Below the pieces are notes generated by a model. That model saw nothing but the letters and a program-made list of their open reading frames with translations, was not told the DNA's origin and did no database searches. From the NCBI GenBank assembly GCA_963678675.1, contig OY783194.1:8795744-8859743 (forward strand): a stretch of DNA of 64,000 bases, in the 5' to 3' direction. This document shows, piece by piece, positions 9,794-20,403 of this stretch. This stretch comes from Xiphydria camelus (taxonomy: Eukaryota; Arthropoda; Insecta; Hymenoptera; Xiphydriidae). Positions within the stretch are counted from its first letter, which is position 1, and every line of letters starts with the position of its first letter. The translations under genes were made by a program, and so were the position numbers.

Positions 9794-12183
9794 ATGGCTT
9801 CTTCTGACGACAGTGAGTACTTTTCAATGTTATAGTGTGTTGACAGTACATTGTCATGCGTATTTAACTAATGTAACATGTAGAACTAGTTGTTTTTATA
9901 TCTTCCAGTTTGGGTTTTTACAGAGGTATAATCCCAAACAGCGTTTCATTTTTATGAATAAACAGGGACAAAAACAGATGTTTTGCATGTGCTATTGAAA
10001 CTTTTTAGATTAGATTATATTCTACTTATGATTCTACTGTGATAAATTGTAATAAAACTATACTCCCATAAAATAATAATTCAAAATTATTTTCAGATAA
10101 ATCGGCACAACCAACAATGTCTTTGAAAAGACACCAAATTTTCGACATAATAAAAGGCTCTCTTTCGCAAGACAATAATGCACTTATCGGATTGATTGAA
10201 AAACATCTGACGACCGAAAGCGGAAACCCGATTACTTTGTCTGCCAATAGAAAAAATGCCTTGCGGAAACTTTTTCATAAAATTCGAGCAGCGTTCGAGA
10301 AAAGCCATAGGACTACGGACAGTTTTTTGGCCGGGAATAAATTATGGCTGGATATGGATTTCGAGCTACAAGAAGACACAACAGAAACTCCGCAAAGTAA
10401 AGCATCTCAATAACATATGAATTATAAATAACTTTGATATTAATAATAAATGTAATAAATTTGGTGTTCTTTTTTGTTACAGTAACTCCTAAGCATGCAG
10501 CAGCATCGACGAGTAAAGCTGAGAATACACCTGTAGATGGTCCAGGACGTCCATCTCTCAGTTTTGCAGCTTCCAGTGAGAGGTCAAAAAGGAGGAGAAC
10601 GCAGACCGTGCGAGGCGAATATGAAGTCAACGAACTGGGATACGCGTTGCAAATGAGTTTCCGCAGTTCTGGGAATTTGGATGCAGCAAAGGTGGTGAAA
10701 GATATAGCTGAAGGAAGTCCAACCACGGCAAGGAGGTATAAAAATTCCTTGATTGCAAAAAGAGAAACACCATTGACCAGTGATGAGGCCCTTTCGCTCC
10801 TTATGGAGGGTAGTTTGTCGAAGAATATGTATAACACAATTAGAGCTGCTAGTATAAGTCATAATTCTACATTATTCCAGTTATACAAGAATGTTTTGCG
10901 CGCGAAGAAAGAGTGTTACCCCCTGCTGTAGATATACGAATTACAGAAACTGGTGCTGAAGTGAAACTTCAAGCACTGCTGGATCACACGGTAACGTCAC
11001 AAAATTCGCTGACGATGCTGAAGGCACTAAAACGGACGTAAATATATTTTTTGTTTCTGTTGTGCCTCTTCAGATTTTCTCTGCCGAGAAGTCCACTCAG
11101 AAAGAAATCGTCATTTGGAAGAATCCGCGTCCTTCATCTCCCCGATTTTGTCGGCCTTTAAAAATCGAATTTTCGCACGAAACTGCTGAGTATACGAGAC
11201 TTGTAGTCGATGACATTAAGGACCAAGAGCGCAATTTAACAAAGTTCCAAACAATTGTTGGCGGAAAAGACGTGAATTTTGCATACAAATTATTGCTCAC
11301 CATGATCGATGGAAAAGTTTGCAACTCATTGACTTGCACATCTTCGAGTCAGCGATGCTACCTTTGCGACTTAAAACAATTTAACAATATTGAGGTCATG
11401 CTACGAAAACCTATTAAAGAACAGCATTTGCAATTTGGAATTTCCACTTTGCACGCCTGGATTCGTTTTTTTGAGTGCCTTTTGCACATTTCATACAAGT
11501 TGGATGTAAAGAAGTGGCAAAAACGCGGGGAGGATGAAGCAAAGGTCGAAAGTCGCAAAAAAAATATACAGAAAGGATTCCGTCAACAATTAGGGCTCTT
11601 GGTAGATATGCCGAAACAGGGATATAGCAGTACGAATGACGGAAACACTGCGCGCCTTTTTTTCGAAAATGCAGAAATTACTGCAATGATTACTGGGCTA
11701 GACCTGTCGTTGATCAAAAGATTTCACGTAATCTTACAAGTACTTTCTTGCGGCTTTGACATCAATGTTCCTGATTACGAGGCATATTGCATTGAAACAG
11801 CTCGTCTGTATGTACAGCTGTATCCCTGGCATTGCATGCCAACTACGATGCACAAGATTTTGCTTCACTGCCGCAAGATTCTGGAATCTTCAATTCTACC
11901 AATTGGACAAATGTCTAAGGAAGCTCAAGAATCTTGCAATACATTCATAAAAAAATATCGGCAGGATTTCGCGCGAAAATGTAGCCGCGTTGCAAATATG
12001 GAGGACGTTTTCCAGAGGCTTTTGGTAGCCTCGGATCCTCTCATATCGAGCATTCGAAAATTACCGGCCAAACAGCTCAAAGCGTTAGATTCTGAAGCTG
12101 TACGTCTTTTAAAAACGCCGCCGGGCTATGAAGCAGAAAGCAGTGATGACGATTCTGTGCACACGTCAGACGACGAATTTTAA
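9794..12183 (+). pseudogene. Transib transposase pseudogene (RAG1-core-like)
   Basis: The gene has a recoverable exon structure: exon 1 9794-9812 (MASSDD, donor GTGAGT), exon 2 10097-10396 (acceptor TTTCAG, donor GTAAAG), exon 3 from 10483, all in consistent phase. A frameshift follows near 10927. The segment with the first catalytic Asp (CDG in copy 2) is deleted at about 10998. The long open C-terminal part runs from about 11000 to 12183. It has TMIDGKVCN, CYLC, STLHAWIRFFECLLH, NDGNTARLFF and GQMSKEAQESCN. The last aligns to the region of RAG1 holding the third catalytic acid, and GNTAR aligns to the RAG1 GNFAR motif. An acidic tail ends SDDEF. The protein would be nuclear and catalyse DNA cleavage, but this copy cannot. 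Confidence 0.85.
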
Positions 12184-12243
12184 TGTACACGTAGTAAATA
12201 AGAAATATATACGAGTTTTCAAATTTAATCGTAAAAAAATTAT

Positions 12244-12750
12244 TTAGCGACCCCAAAATACCCTATTATACGAAGTTTCATGGATAGATGACCATTTTTT
12301 ACATTTGTATCCGCCATCTTGGATCCGCCATTTTGTTTTTTGAAATGTTGTGTAAAGATTCTTTGCCAGCGACCTCTAAATACCCTTTTCGTCACTCAGT
12401 GCGTAAAACTCAGTTTCACGGGCGTCCTCAACCCCGTCAACCTCGTATTTCACACTTAGTGAAAAAAAATAGAATTCGTTAAAAGGGCGTTTCGCGTCGT
12501 TTTAACTCGTGTGATTGCCGCACTGGCTTCGCTCGTGCGGAAAACTTCACACTCGTTAAAAACGGCGCTTCACGCCCTTATAACGAAAATATCTAATGTA
12601 CGAAGTTTCATGAATAGATGACCATTTTCTACATTTGTATCCACCATCTTGGATCCGCCATTTTGTTTTTTGAAATATTGTGTAAAGATTCTTTGTCAGC
12701 GACCTGAAAATACCCTATATACGAAATTTCACGCAATTTGAATAACGTCT
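12244..12750. repeat. Transib 3' subterminal tandem repeats (~121 bp period)
   Basis: The unit contains ACGAARTTTCA, CCGCCATCTTGGATCCGCCA, TTTTG and CAGCGACC. Unit starts are near 12271, 12601 and 12722. The last two are 121 bp apart. The first pair is 330 bp apart because of a ~209-bp insert at about 12383-12592, which itself has inverted CGT/ACG-rich sequence. Copy 2 of Transib has a comparable array with the same period and the same CCGCCATNTTNGATC core. Confidence 0.75.
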
Positions 12751-12823
12751 TCACATTTTGGCCACCTTTCCGGCATTTGGAACCACTGTGCGCCGGAGTA
12801 AAATCGAGCGTTAAGGCGGATCA

Positions 12824-13593
12824 GACGGTTCACTCGGATGAATGATCCATTCAAGTGAACGTTCATTTTTTCAGACGGTTCACTCGGATGAATGATCACT
12901 CGAGTGAACGTTCTTTTTTTTTCATTCCACGTTCACATGACACAGGCAAAATGAAATAGAAATGAATGTTATCTGCTCTTTCTCTCAAATATGTCGTCAA
13001 AGGAAGTTGTGCGCCTTGGAATTTGTTTAATTTGTGAGAATTTAATTGAAGAATTGGAAAAAAAAAGAAACAAAGAAAACGTCGACGTTGGTGGGTGCGA
13101 CCATGGATTGCAAGGAGAAATATTTTTGGAGCTTCAGATTCATTGTTAAAAGAATTAGCGGATGAAGATCCTGATTCATACTGCAAAGGGTCCGCAAAGG
13201 GCTAATACGCGGGTTGCAAATTCGCTACGGAAGGCTAATAAAATGACCGAACTCCAGTGAACGTTCTCTTTGTGTTCATACCTTTCACTTTTCGTTCATT
13301 CGGAGTGCGAGTGACTGATGCCTGCAAAAATCCAACATCCCTGGATTGGTTCACTAGTGAATTCGTTCGTCACTTTTTATTCCTTTCATGTTTAGACGTT
13401 TCACTTTTAGTGAAAGATGCTGAATGAAAAACAGAAATGAACATAAAGTGAACCGTCTGATATCACCTCTGTTGGTTCACTAATGAATTCATTCGTCACT
13501 TTTCATTCTCTTCGTGTTTAGACGATTCACTTTTAGTGAAAAATGCCGAATGAAAAACAGAAATGAACAAAAAGTGAACCGTTTGATACCGCT
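12824..13593 (+). mobile_element. PIF/Harbinger-like non-autonomous element with duplicated ends
   Basis: The left end AGGCGGATCAGACGGTTCAC is followed ~48 bp later by a second copy of CAGACGGTTCACTCGGATGA. The right end is likewise doubled: GTGAACCGTCTGATA near 13448-13463 and GTGAACCGTTTGATACCGCT near 13574-13593, each preceded by a repeat of about 110 bp. The interior holds a PIF transposase N-terminal relic. A clean target-site duplication was not found. Confidence 0.6.
12991..13186 (+). pseudogene. PIF/Harbinger transposase N-terminal relic
   Basis: Starting at the ATG at 12991, and shifting frame in the A-run near 13060, the sequence encodes RKRRRWWVRPWIARR, then SLLKELADEDPDSY. The RRWWVRPW block followed by LL-EL-xxD is typical of the start of PIF/Harbinger DDE proteins. 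Nothing of the catalytic domain follows. Confidence 0.7.
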
Positions 13594-13964
13594 GATACAA
13601 TAGGCTTATGATAACTAAAATAAGATACGTAAGTAAATGATGTTAAATTCTGCAGATTCCTGCTAAATACGGCATCAATTGTCGTACGACCCCTTGTCGT
13701 ACAATGATCCTTATTACTGTTTAACGTTAATCCGAATTCATCTGTCAAGAAATCAATTAATGGTTGTGAGCTTCTGCTGCTGAGAAATTGACATTAAAAT
13801 CGCCACTCAGTATCATCGGAAGTTCGCCCTAATTTTTTTTAAATATCGCAGCACCCCTCTGTATAAGGAAGCACTACCTCGTGAATAAATGTAGTAACAT
13901 CTTGAACTTTTTTATTCGGTGATATATATATATATATATATGGGGGTAGAGGGGTGCTGCGATA

Positions 13965-14014
<50 letters not shown>

Positions 14015-14410
14015 CTGCGATGAGAATAAATTGTCCATTCGCTAAACGATATCGTGCTGCACAGATATCGCCAATTGGAGATGTGTTCTCTGACATCAAG
14101 TTTTGTTGCTGGATAGAAATGGCTAGATGAGGAGTCAACGCAACTAATCGGTCATCCGACTTGTGGAAAATAGACACTCCAGCAGATTTTACATTTATTC
14201 TTTTGAATTTCACAACGCAGTAGAAGAGTTAGGGATTACTACATTTTCCTGAGTATCTACCCACGTTTCCGAGAGCATAAGTATTGTTGAATTTTGTGTA
14301 ACAGGATCATTGAAATCTAACGCATGGGCTTTCAAACTTTGACAATTGAGTAAATGTATTCCCACTTTATGTTCATCTATTAACAAATTTGTTAGTCGCT
14401 CTGGCATCAT
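13533..14410 (-). pseudogene. endonuclease/exonuclease/phosphatase (EEP) domain relic
   Basis: Minus-strand pieces read in order. A segment with LLNCQSLKAHALDF and LMLSETW is followed by a block with FKRINVKSAGVSIF. After a break at TA repeats comes a stretch with LPMILSGDFNVNF, and finally TRGRTTIDAVFSR with SYFSYHKPIVS. N, E (SETW), D/N (GDFN) and the terminal SYHK (in place of SDH) follow the EEP nuclease order. Such domains occur in LINEs and at the C-terminus of Helentron-type Helitrons. The TTIDAVFSR/YFSYHKP wording fits the latter in my memory of insect genomes, but this is not proven. At least three frame breaks make it non-functional. Confidence 0.65.
13921..14012. repeat. (TA)n tracts inside an inverted duplication
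   Basis: Two TA runs (13921-13942 and about 13977-14012) flank AGAGGGGTGCTGCGATATT (13949-13967). That sequence is the inverse of AAATATCGCAGCACCCCTCT at about 13840-13860. This splits the EEP relic. Confidence 0.85.
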
Positions 14411-14786
14411 TTCCTAGACTCGAGTAGCAGCTGATGTCGGAGACCACCGAGCCGTTACAGAGCTTTCCGAGAGCGGATCGAAGTGGCGGTATAGGGCGTT
14501 TTCACGGGTCGATCTGAGTTGAACGATTTGGGTCGATTATTATTGAATCAAAAGCAAATCGAGTATGTAAACCACCTTTCGGTTTGGCCGTTCGGCAGAG
14601 TGAATCGATTCGACGAAAGTAGAAAGACTGTCTACTTTTGGTCAGCGATTGTCGCCGAATGGATGTCGAACGACTGGAATGGAATGTGTAAACATTTCGT
14701 CGTACAGGAACAAACGACGATCGCCATATTTTCCGCTAAAGAACGCGGAACAACGAGAGGCCATAAAACTACAGATACACATGCTA
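14411..14786. other. no gene recognised
   Basis: This is moderately GC-rich sequence. A ~30-bp stretch near 14717-14750 (CGCCATATTTTCCGCTAAAG) recurs near 24250-24280, so part of it is an interspersed repeat. The open frame at 14519-14806 shows no recognisable domain and runs into the GCATGC cluster. Confidence 0.5.
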
Positions 14787-14907
14787 CTAAAAAAGCATGC
14801 TTATGAGCATGCTTAAAAGAAGCATGCTCTTTTAACTGCTATACTTGCTTGATATTTGCATGCTTCTTTTAAGCATGCTCCTAAATAAGCATGCTTAAAG
14901 CATGCAC
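14787..14907. repeat. GCATGC palindrome cluster / foldback
   Basis: Seven or so copies of GCATGC lie within ~115 bp, arranged as an imperfect inverted repeat: GCATGCTTAAAAGAAGCATG against GCATGCTTCTTTTAAGCATG, around a spacer near 14840-14855. Confidence 0.8.
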
Positions 14908-15019
14908 TCGAATACATACGCTATTTACTAACAGGCTGCCTGTATCAGGCAGGCTGTAATTCGTGAAAAACTGCAACTGGCGAATATTTGTTATCGCGCT
15001 CAAAGATAAAAGAGAAAAT

Positions 15020-15181
15020 TGTTGCGTGAGGGATCGGGTAGTAATTGCACTCCTCTGCTTCTCACTCGCATGCTCTTTATTCCACGTGCTCCTCGCTCAG
15101 CTGCCTCGTACGCACTCCTCGCTAGCCTCCCCACGGCTCGCACCGTACTGCCCTCTCGGCCCGCATGGTACTGCCCCAACA
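15020..15181 (-). repeat. gypsy 3' LTR
   Basis: The 162-bp direct repeat of 19375-19536 differs at only a few positions. It is preceded by AAAAT. Confidence 0.92.
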
Positions 15182-15305
15182 TCCCTCTTATTTTATAAAG
15201 TGTAGTATAAACGAAATAAATCATATGTATGGTTTAACAGGATATAAACTGAAAATACACAATGCAGGTGAAACGAAGTAACTTAAACTTAGGCATAGTA
15301 CTAGG

Positions 15306-16139
15306 TTACATTACATAATCTCGGGTCCACGCCGGTGGGTTTATCTCGCGACATGGTCTGCCGCCCCCCGACTCTTTGGTTTCGGGCTGAGGATTCTCGG
15401 GTTCACCCTCCCCCTCCGGACCCTCTGCTTCGCCCGCCTCTGCTGTCTCCCTAGCCTCAGGAACTCTAATTAATCCGCAGGGCGGATTTGCTCCTTGGCT
15501 CGGCATCTGAACTAAGTGCCACCTATTTCTACGCAGCATCCCTAGCTCTGTTCCTACCAGATACGAGTTTGGATGCTCGGTCGGACGCACGACCTTGCCG
15601 TATCTTTTCACATCCGATATCCACACCTTGTCGTTTTTCTGAAGCAGCGAGAGATCTTTAGTTCGATGTCTCTTGTTATAGTTCGCCTCCTGCTTCCTCT
15701 TACGCTCTTCTTCTTTTACCGCTATCTTGCTATGCTCTCGAAATGTCCCTAACTGACTAGATAGCGTTGGAACCGTCGTTCTAATGCGCCTGGAAAACAT
15801 TAGCTCCGCAGGCGAGAACCCGTTCTCTAACGGCGTCGCTCTGTACGACATAAGTGCTAAGTGGACGTCGTCCGATTTTTTCATTAGGCTTTTTGCGATT
15901 TTTACTGCCGCCTCGGCTTCTCCGTTACCGTAGGAACGCGCAAATTCTCTGAACTTCGACTTGAACTGCGGGCCATTGTCGCTACGTACTGTTTCAGGGA
16001 TACCGTACCTAGCGAACACTGCCTTACATTTTTCGATTATTTCGCTCTCTGTCAACGAGTTCAACCCGATTACCTCAAAGAATCTCGAGTAATAGTCAAC
16101 TATGACAATATACCATTTCGTAAGCTTAAATAAGTCCAT
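15306..16139 (-). pseudogene. gypsy integrase, C-terminal part (internal deletion)
   Basis: The frame starts within the catalytic core (IVIVDYYSRF, where the first catalytic Asp would be in the preceding WHxD-type motif). It continues with RYGIPETVRSDNGPQF (second Asp, SDNGPQF) and jumps from FARSYG directly to NGEAEAAV (the Glu motif). The usual residues between them (H..TSSP.YPQS) are missing, so a stretch of about 14 residues appears deleted in frame. A GPY/F-like basic region and a proline/glutamate-rich tail follow, ending in a TRDYVM terminus. The zinc-binding HHCC part lies upstream across frame breaks at 16140-16280. Integrase would insert the cDNA in the nucleus; the deletion probably inactivates it. 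Confidence 0.85.
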
Positions 16140-16277
16140 CGCAACTTTCTGCCAGGGTCTCGTTGGAAATTCCTCCTTTACAAACTTCTCTTTCGCGTTT
16201 ATTCTCTTGTGAATGCACTCTTTGCACGCTGTGACGAGGTTTTGTAACTATGAGCTCAAACCGTACCACCAAACTGA

Positions 16278-17345
16278 TTAGCTAGCCCTAGCTCTGCATT
16301 TGTTTATTCCCAGGTGTCCCGTATGTATTTTAGCCAACACTTCCGCTTGGAGCGTCCTTGGGATAATTAGTCTGACGTTGTATAGCAAGAGGCTCTCCAC
16401 CACGGAAATGTTGTCTTTGTACGCGGAATAAAGCCGAATTCCCTCTGGGAGTTTATTCTTGTCTGGCCACCCGTGTAGGCAATACTCTTTTAGCTTCCTA
16501 CAAATTATGTCTGACTCTTGTTCTGTACGGATCTTTTCCAACATTTCGTCCGTGGCAGGAAGTTGCTTTACCATGAATTGTACATAATTCTCCGTTTCGA
16601 TTTCGAATTCTCCCCGCATCTCTTCTTTACTTGACCTCGGGTTTCGGGACAGGGCATCAGCGAGCACTAACTGTTTTCCCGGGATGTACTCTACTTTGTA
16701 ATTATATCTCATGATTTTTAATCGAATCCTTTGCAGTCTCGGGGTGAGGTCATCAAGTGACTTACTTTGCAAAATCTGTAGCAACGGTTTATGGTCTGTT
16801 TCCAGTGTTACTTCGATCCCTGTTATATAATCTTTGAATTTATCGGTCGCAAACGCGAGACTCAACACCTCCTTTTCGATCTGGCTGTATCGTTGTTCTG
16901 CTTTTGAAAGCGTCTTTGACGCGTACGCCACGATTTGTTTTTCGTTGTCTCTCTCCTGTAGGAGTACCCCTCCAATCCCATAGCTCGAGGCATCCGCTCG
17001 AACAATAATTCTTCTGCTAAAGTCGAAATGCGCCAACACCGGCGCTTTACCCAATAACCCTTTTACCTCTTGGAATGTTCTCTCTTGTGCCTCGAACCAT
17101 GAGAAAGGGACGCCATCCCCCAAGAGCGAGTACAGTGGTTCCAACACGTGCGACCGATTCGGAATGTATTTTCCTGCGAAATTTACCATTCCCAAGAACT
17201 GCATTAGCGACGCTTTTGTTTTAGGACTCGGAAACTCCGCGATTGCGGATACCCGGTCCAGAGACACTCCGATGCCCTCTCTCGAAACCACATGGCCCAG
17301 GAAATCGATTGACTGCACCCCAAACATACATTTTTTTTTGTTCAA
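16278..17345 (-). pseudogene. gypsy RT thumb and RNase H region
   Basis: The region encodes FLGHVVSREGIGV and FLGMVNFAGKYIP (RT C-terminal motifs), then VRADASSYGIGGVL (RNase H first Asp), IEKEVLSLAFATDKFKDYI (Glu) and LETDHKPLL (Asp), and IPGKQLVLADALSRNP. This is the standard Ty3/gypsy RNase H signature. It continues into an integrase zinc-finger-like start (GHLGINKCRARA) before a stop. Its N-terminal neighbour (17364-17579) carries the YIDD-type catalytic motif in another frame. Confidence 0.9.
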
Positions 17346-17363
17346 CGTTACACCTTCATTTTC

Positions 17364-18601
17364 TTAACTCTCCAGAACTTGTCTCAGAATCTTGTCGTGC
17401 TCCTCGACCGTTGAGGCGAATATCAACACATCGTCTATGTGGATTAATACATTTGCACGTCGGCAAGAACATCCGCAAACATTTTTGAGAAATAATCTGG
17501 GGCACAATTTATACCGAAGTGTAGTCGCGTATACATAAACCTTCCAAACGGGGTGATGAACGTTGTCAACGCTTGACATTCTTCCGACAGTCTTATTTGA
17601 TGAAACCCCGAGTTGGCATCTAGCCGTGAGAATATTTTCGCGTTTCTTAGCCTAGCTAGAGTTACGTCTACTTTTGGGATCGGATAAACTGCTCGTTTAA
17701 CGTTTCTATTTAACTCTGTGTAGTCACAGCATAATCTGATTCCCTGACTTTCGTCCTTCGGGACACAAACTATCGGGCTGCACTAATCGGTGGGTTTGTC
17801 CGCAGGCACAATCACCCCCTCGGCCAGAAGTCTGTTTAGTTCGCTTTTTAACTTACTCAATAGGGGTATCGGGACTACTCTAGGAACCGACAATGCCTTT
17901 GGAACAGCTCCGCTCTTGAGTTCTATCAATAATTCTCTCTTGAACTGGCCTAGGCCCCTGAAGGTATCAGCAAATTCTTTTTCCGGCTCGACTTTCGTTA
18001 GACCCTCGGTTTGCTTTGTGACAGTTGTATTCGCGATGCATTTTACGCGTTTCTTTTCTCTCGTGTTCAACTGGATCAAATCAAACGAAAGTAACTCGCT
18101 ACGTCCCAACAAAGGCGTTCTCAAATTCTGTATCACGAAAACTTTAACCTCTCGTATTAGATTTCCCACTTTGAGTTTTAAAGGAATGTATCCCAGAACA
18201 TTCAGTTTTTCGTTGACCGAAGGTCCGTACGCTATGTGGTCTGTTTGTTTGATTCTCTTTATATGACCCGGTGGTATTACCCTCGCTGGGATACATGTTA
18301 TATCTGCGCCGGAGTCCAGTAGGAAATCTATTCCGAGATCGAAGTCAACAATATCCATCCTAATCTCAAATTCTGATTTGGCACTACGCCGGACGTTAAC
18401 ATTACCCAGAAACAAAAATTCGGCGTTTCTTTCGACTGCCTCTTCTTCGACGTTAACTCGATGGATGTTCTTCGCGAAACACGCCTTCGCCCAATGTCCC
18501 ACTCGTCCGCAGTTCCTGCATTCGGAGTTGCTTGCTGGGCACGTCCTACCCTCTAAGTGCCTAGGTAGAGCGCAGCATGTACAGCGACCTGACTTCTTCA
18601 T
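17364..18601 (-). pseudogene. gypsy zinc knuckle, protease and RT palm (frame-broken)
   Basis: 18601-17783 is one open frame: CCHC-type knuckle (CRNCGRVGHWAKAC), an aspartic protease with FLLDSGADITCIP, a hydrophobic LLGRSELLSFDL flap region, and the start of RT (GVIVPADKPTD). RT then runs through frame breaks, with LDANSGFHQI and TPFGRF in one frame and HIDDVLIFAS, the catalytic DD, at about 17430 in another. The stop after the PTD segment and the shift near 17580 mean the polyprotein cannot be made. Confidence 0.88.
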
Positions 18602-18646
18602 TGATGCCTCCCCTTTCGTCTCGTTCTGATGACCCTTACGATCTCG

Positions 18647-19254
18647 TTAGTTGCCCCGGTACGATGATCCTATGCGGCAAAGCTCACTTGACTCGCCGGA
18701 CTCCGCTCGTAACAACTTATTTTGCTTCCCCTGGGTTTTGGCTTGTCGGACCATTGTGACTGCTCGATTTAGATCAAGATCCGATTTTAATTGTAACCTT
18801 TCTGAAGCTCTCTTATCGGTAATTCCGATGACGATGCGGTCTCGTATCAATTCGTCTTTGAGCGTGCCAAACTCACACGAAATCGCCAGCATATGTAAAG
18901 CCGTGATAAATGTGTCGACCGTCTCGTCCGCGGTTGCTGTATTCTCGAGTTAAAGTTGAATCGCTCAAAAACCACATTTTTCTTCGGTTCAAAATATGCC
19001 TCGAATTTTCCCTTAACTGTCTCGTACGGCGTCTCTGCCGGGACGACGGGCATTACTTGTAGCAAGATGTCCTCCGACTGGGGTCCCATCGTGTAGCACA
19101 GCAGATCAATGAGCTCCTTCCTTGGCTTCTCCGTGAGATTCGCCACCGAAATATATCGATCGAATCTTCTTATCCATACTCGCCAATTCTCTGGTTTAGT
19201 GAAATCCATTTGTTCTGGCGGCTGGACGCCTACGTAGTTCGTTGAATGCGCCAT
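18647..19254 (-). pseudogene. gypsy Gag (frameshifted)
   Basis: The start is MAHSTNYVGVQPPEQMDF at 19254. A matrix/capsid-like segment follows with NWRVWIRRFDRY, and a FEAYFEPKKNVVFERFNFN retrotransposon Gag motif. The frame is lost at about 18940. The continuation at 18892-18647 (DELIRDRIVIGI, LQLKSDLDLNRAV) is in another frame. Gag would form the intracellular particle. Confidence 0.88.
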
Positions 19255-19374
19255 TTTGTGTTTGATTGGTTGAAACTTTTCCCCTTTCCTCCTCGTAACG
19301 CTTGCGGATCACTGTATTTTTTATCCTCTGCCAGACCTAGACCCGTTCTGTTCAAAGTCGAACTTCTGACACCA

Positions 19375-19536
19375 TGTTGCGTGAGGGATAGGGTAGTAAT
19401 TGTACTCCTCTGCTTCTCACTCGCATGCTCTTTATTCCACGTGTTCCTCGCTCAGCTGCCTCGTACGCACTCCTCGCTAGCCTCCCCGCGGCTCGCACCG
19501 TACTGCCCTCTCGGCCCGCATGGTACTGCCCCAACA
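19375..19536 (-). repeat. gypsy 5' LTR
   Basis: Partner of 15020-15181. It contains the promoter-proximal end for minus-strand transcription. It is followed by AAAAT. Confidence 0.92.
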
Positions 19537-20403
19537 AAAATATTATTTATAATGTATGCGAGATTCTGAGAAACAGCGATTAATTTTTTATCACGGTCAA
19601 ATTTGGAAGTAAAATTGCTTGATTCCGTTAATGATGTTCTAGAAATTTCTCAGTTTAGCAAATACTTCGTTCGCTCGATCAAAGTTACTTTGTATACTGA
19701 GAAAATAATTTATTTGCAGTTAATAAATGTATATTTAATTACAGCGGAAAAAATATTTTGTTGGGCCAAGTAACCCATTTTTTGCATCAACAATTTCACG
19801 TGACGCCATTTTGTACGACAATATTTCATGGATCCGACAAGATATCTGCGACGGACCCCCCACCCGATTTCTTCACAGCCAATCGGAGTGACTTGTCGTA
19901 TACAACAATTCGACGTCACAGAATAAAGAAGGCAACCAGAATGCCCACTCGGTGTTTCCCGCCAAAATAATACATAACCTCAACCTGGGAATAGAACTTG
20001 TCAGTTCCGTCAGTGCATTGCAGTTCAATCACAAAATATTTCATTGTCTTAAGAATATGGAATCTAATAAGACAGCTGGCACACTATATGAGCTGCAAGA
20101 AATTGCAGTAATGCCCAATATAATCCAAAAAAGAGTTTTTTTGGTCCCCGAAGGATATTGAAAGGTAATTTTTGTTCTTATGTTCTTCAATTTAATAACT
20201 AATAATTTCTCACTTATAATTATTTTATAGAATAGCCTGTATCTACCTGTCAGGGAATAAGCAAAAAAAAAATAAGAAATATAATTCTATTTTCGAAGTA
20301 TATGATTTCGAAGTTATGAAACCACAGCAATATCTTTTTCTACAATAATTATGTTGATAGAAAAATGTAATTTCTGTTTTATTTTACTTATTATATTTAA
20401 TTC

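Larger units (their letters stand above)
9553..12790 (+). mobile_element. Transib element, copy 1 (degenerate)
   Basis: The right end reads ...CCGGCATTTGGAAC CACTGTG (12784-12790), i.e. CACAGTG in the inward direction, followed by CGCCG. The left inner TIR GTTCCAAATGCCG matches at 9553 but is preceded directly by TGCCG (9548-9552), with no CACAGTG. Inner TIR similarity extends over about 27 bp. Transib elements have CAC-initiated TIRs resembling the RAG recombination signal heptamer and make 5-bp GC-rich duplications. CGCCG/TGCCG fits that with one mismatch. The element carries a broken Transib transposase and a 3' array of ~121-bp repeats. Confidence 0.8.
15020..19536 (-). mobile_element. 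Ty3/gypsy LTR retrotransposon, full length but defective
   Basis: Two nearly identical 162-bp LTRs (15020-15181 and 19375-19536), TGTTG...CAACA on both strands, enclose gag-pol on the minus strand. The target-site duplication AAAAT is exact at 15015-15019 and 19537-19541. A TGG-initiated primer-binding-site candidate abuts the 5' LTR (minus strand from 19374). A short purine tract (AAGAGGGA) abuts the 3' LTR at 15182-15192. Domain order is gag, CCHC knuckle, protease, RT, RNase H, integrase: the gypsy order. LTR divergence is low (a handful of differences), so insertion is not very old, yet several frames are broken. Confidence 0.92.

Noticed and set aside
9678..9998. 106-codon plus frame at the Transib copy 1 5' end
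   Set aside because: The in-phase splice structure with a short exon at 9794-9812 joined to 10097 explains the start of the transposase better; the longer frame runs through the intron.
12244..12750. CRISPR-like array
   Set aside because: Repeats are ~121 bp without unique spacers of regular size, and the organism is eukaryotic; they are transposon subterminal repeats.
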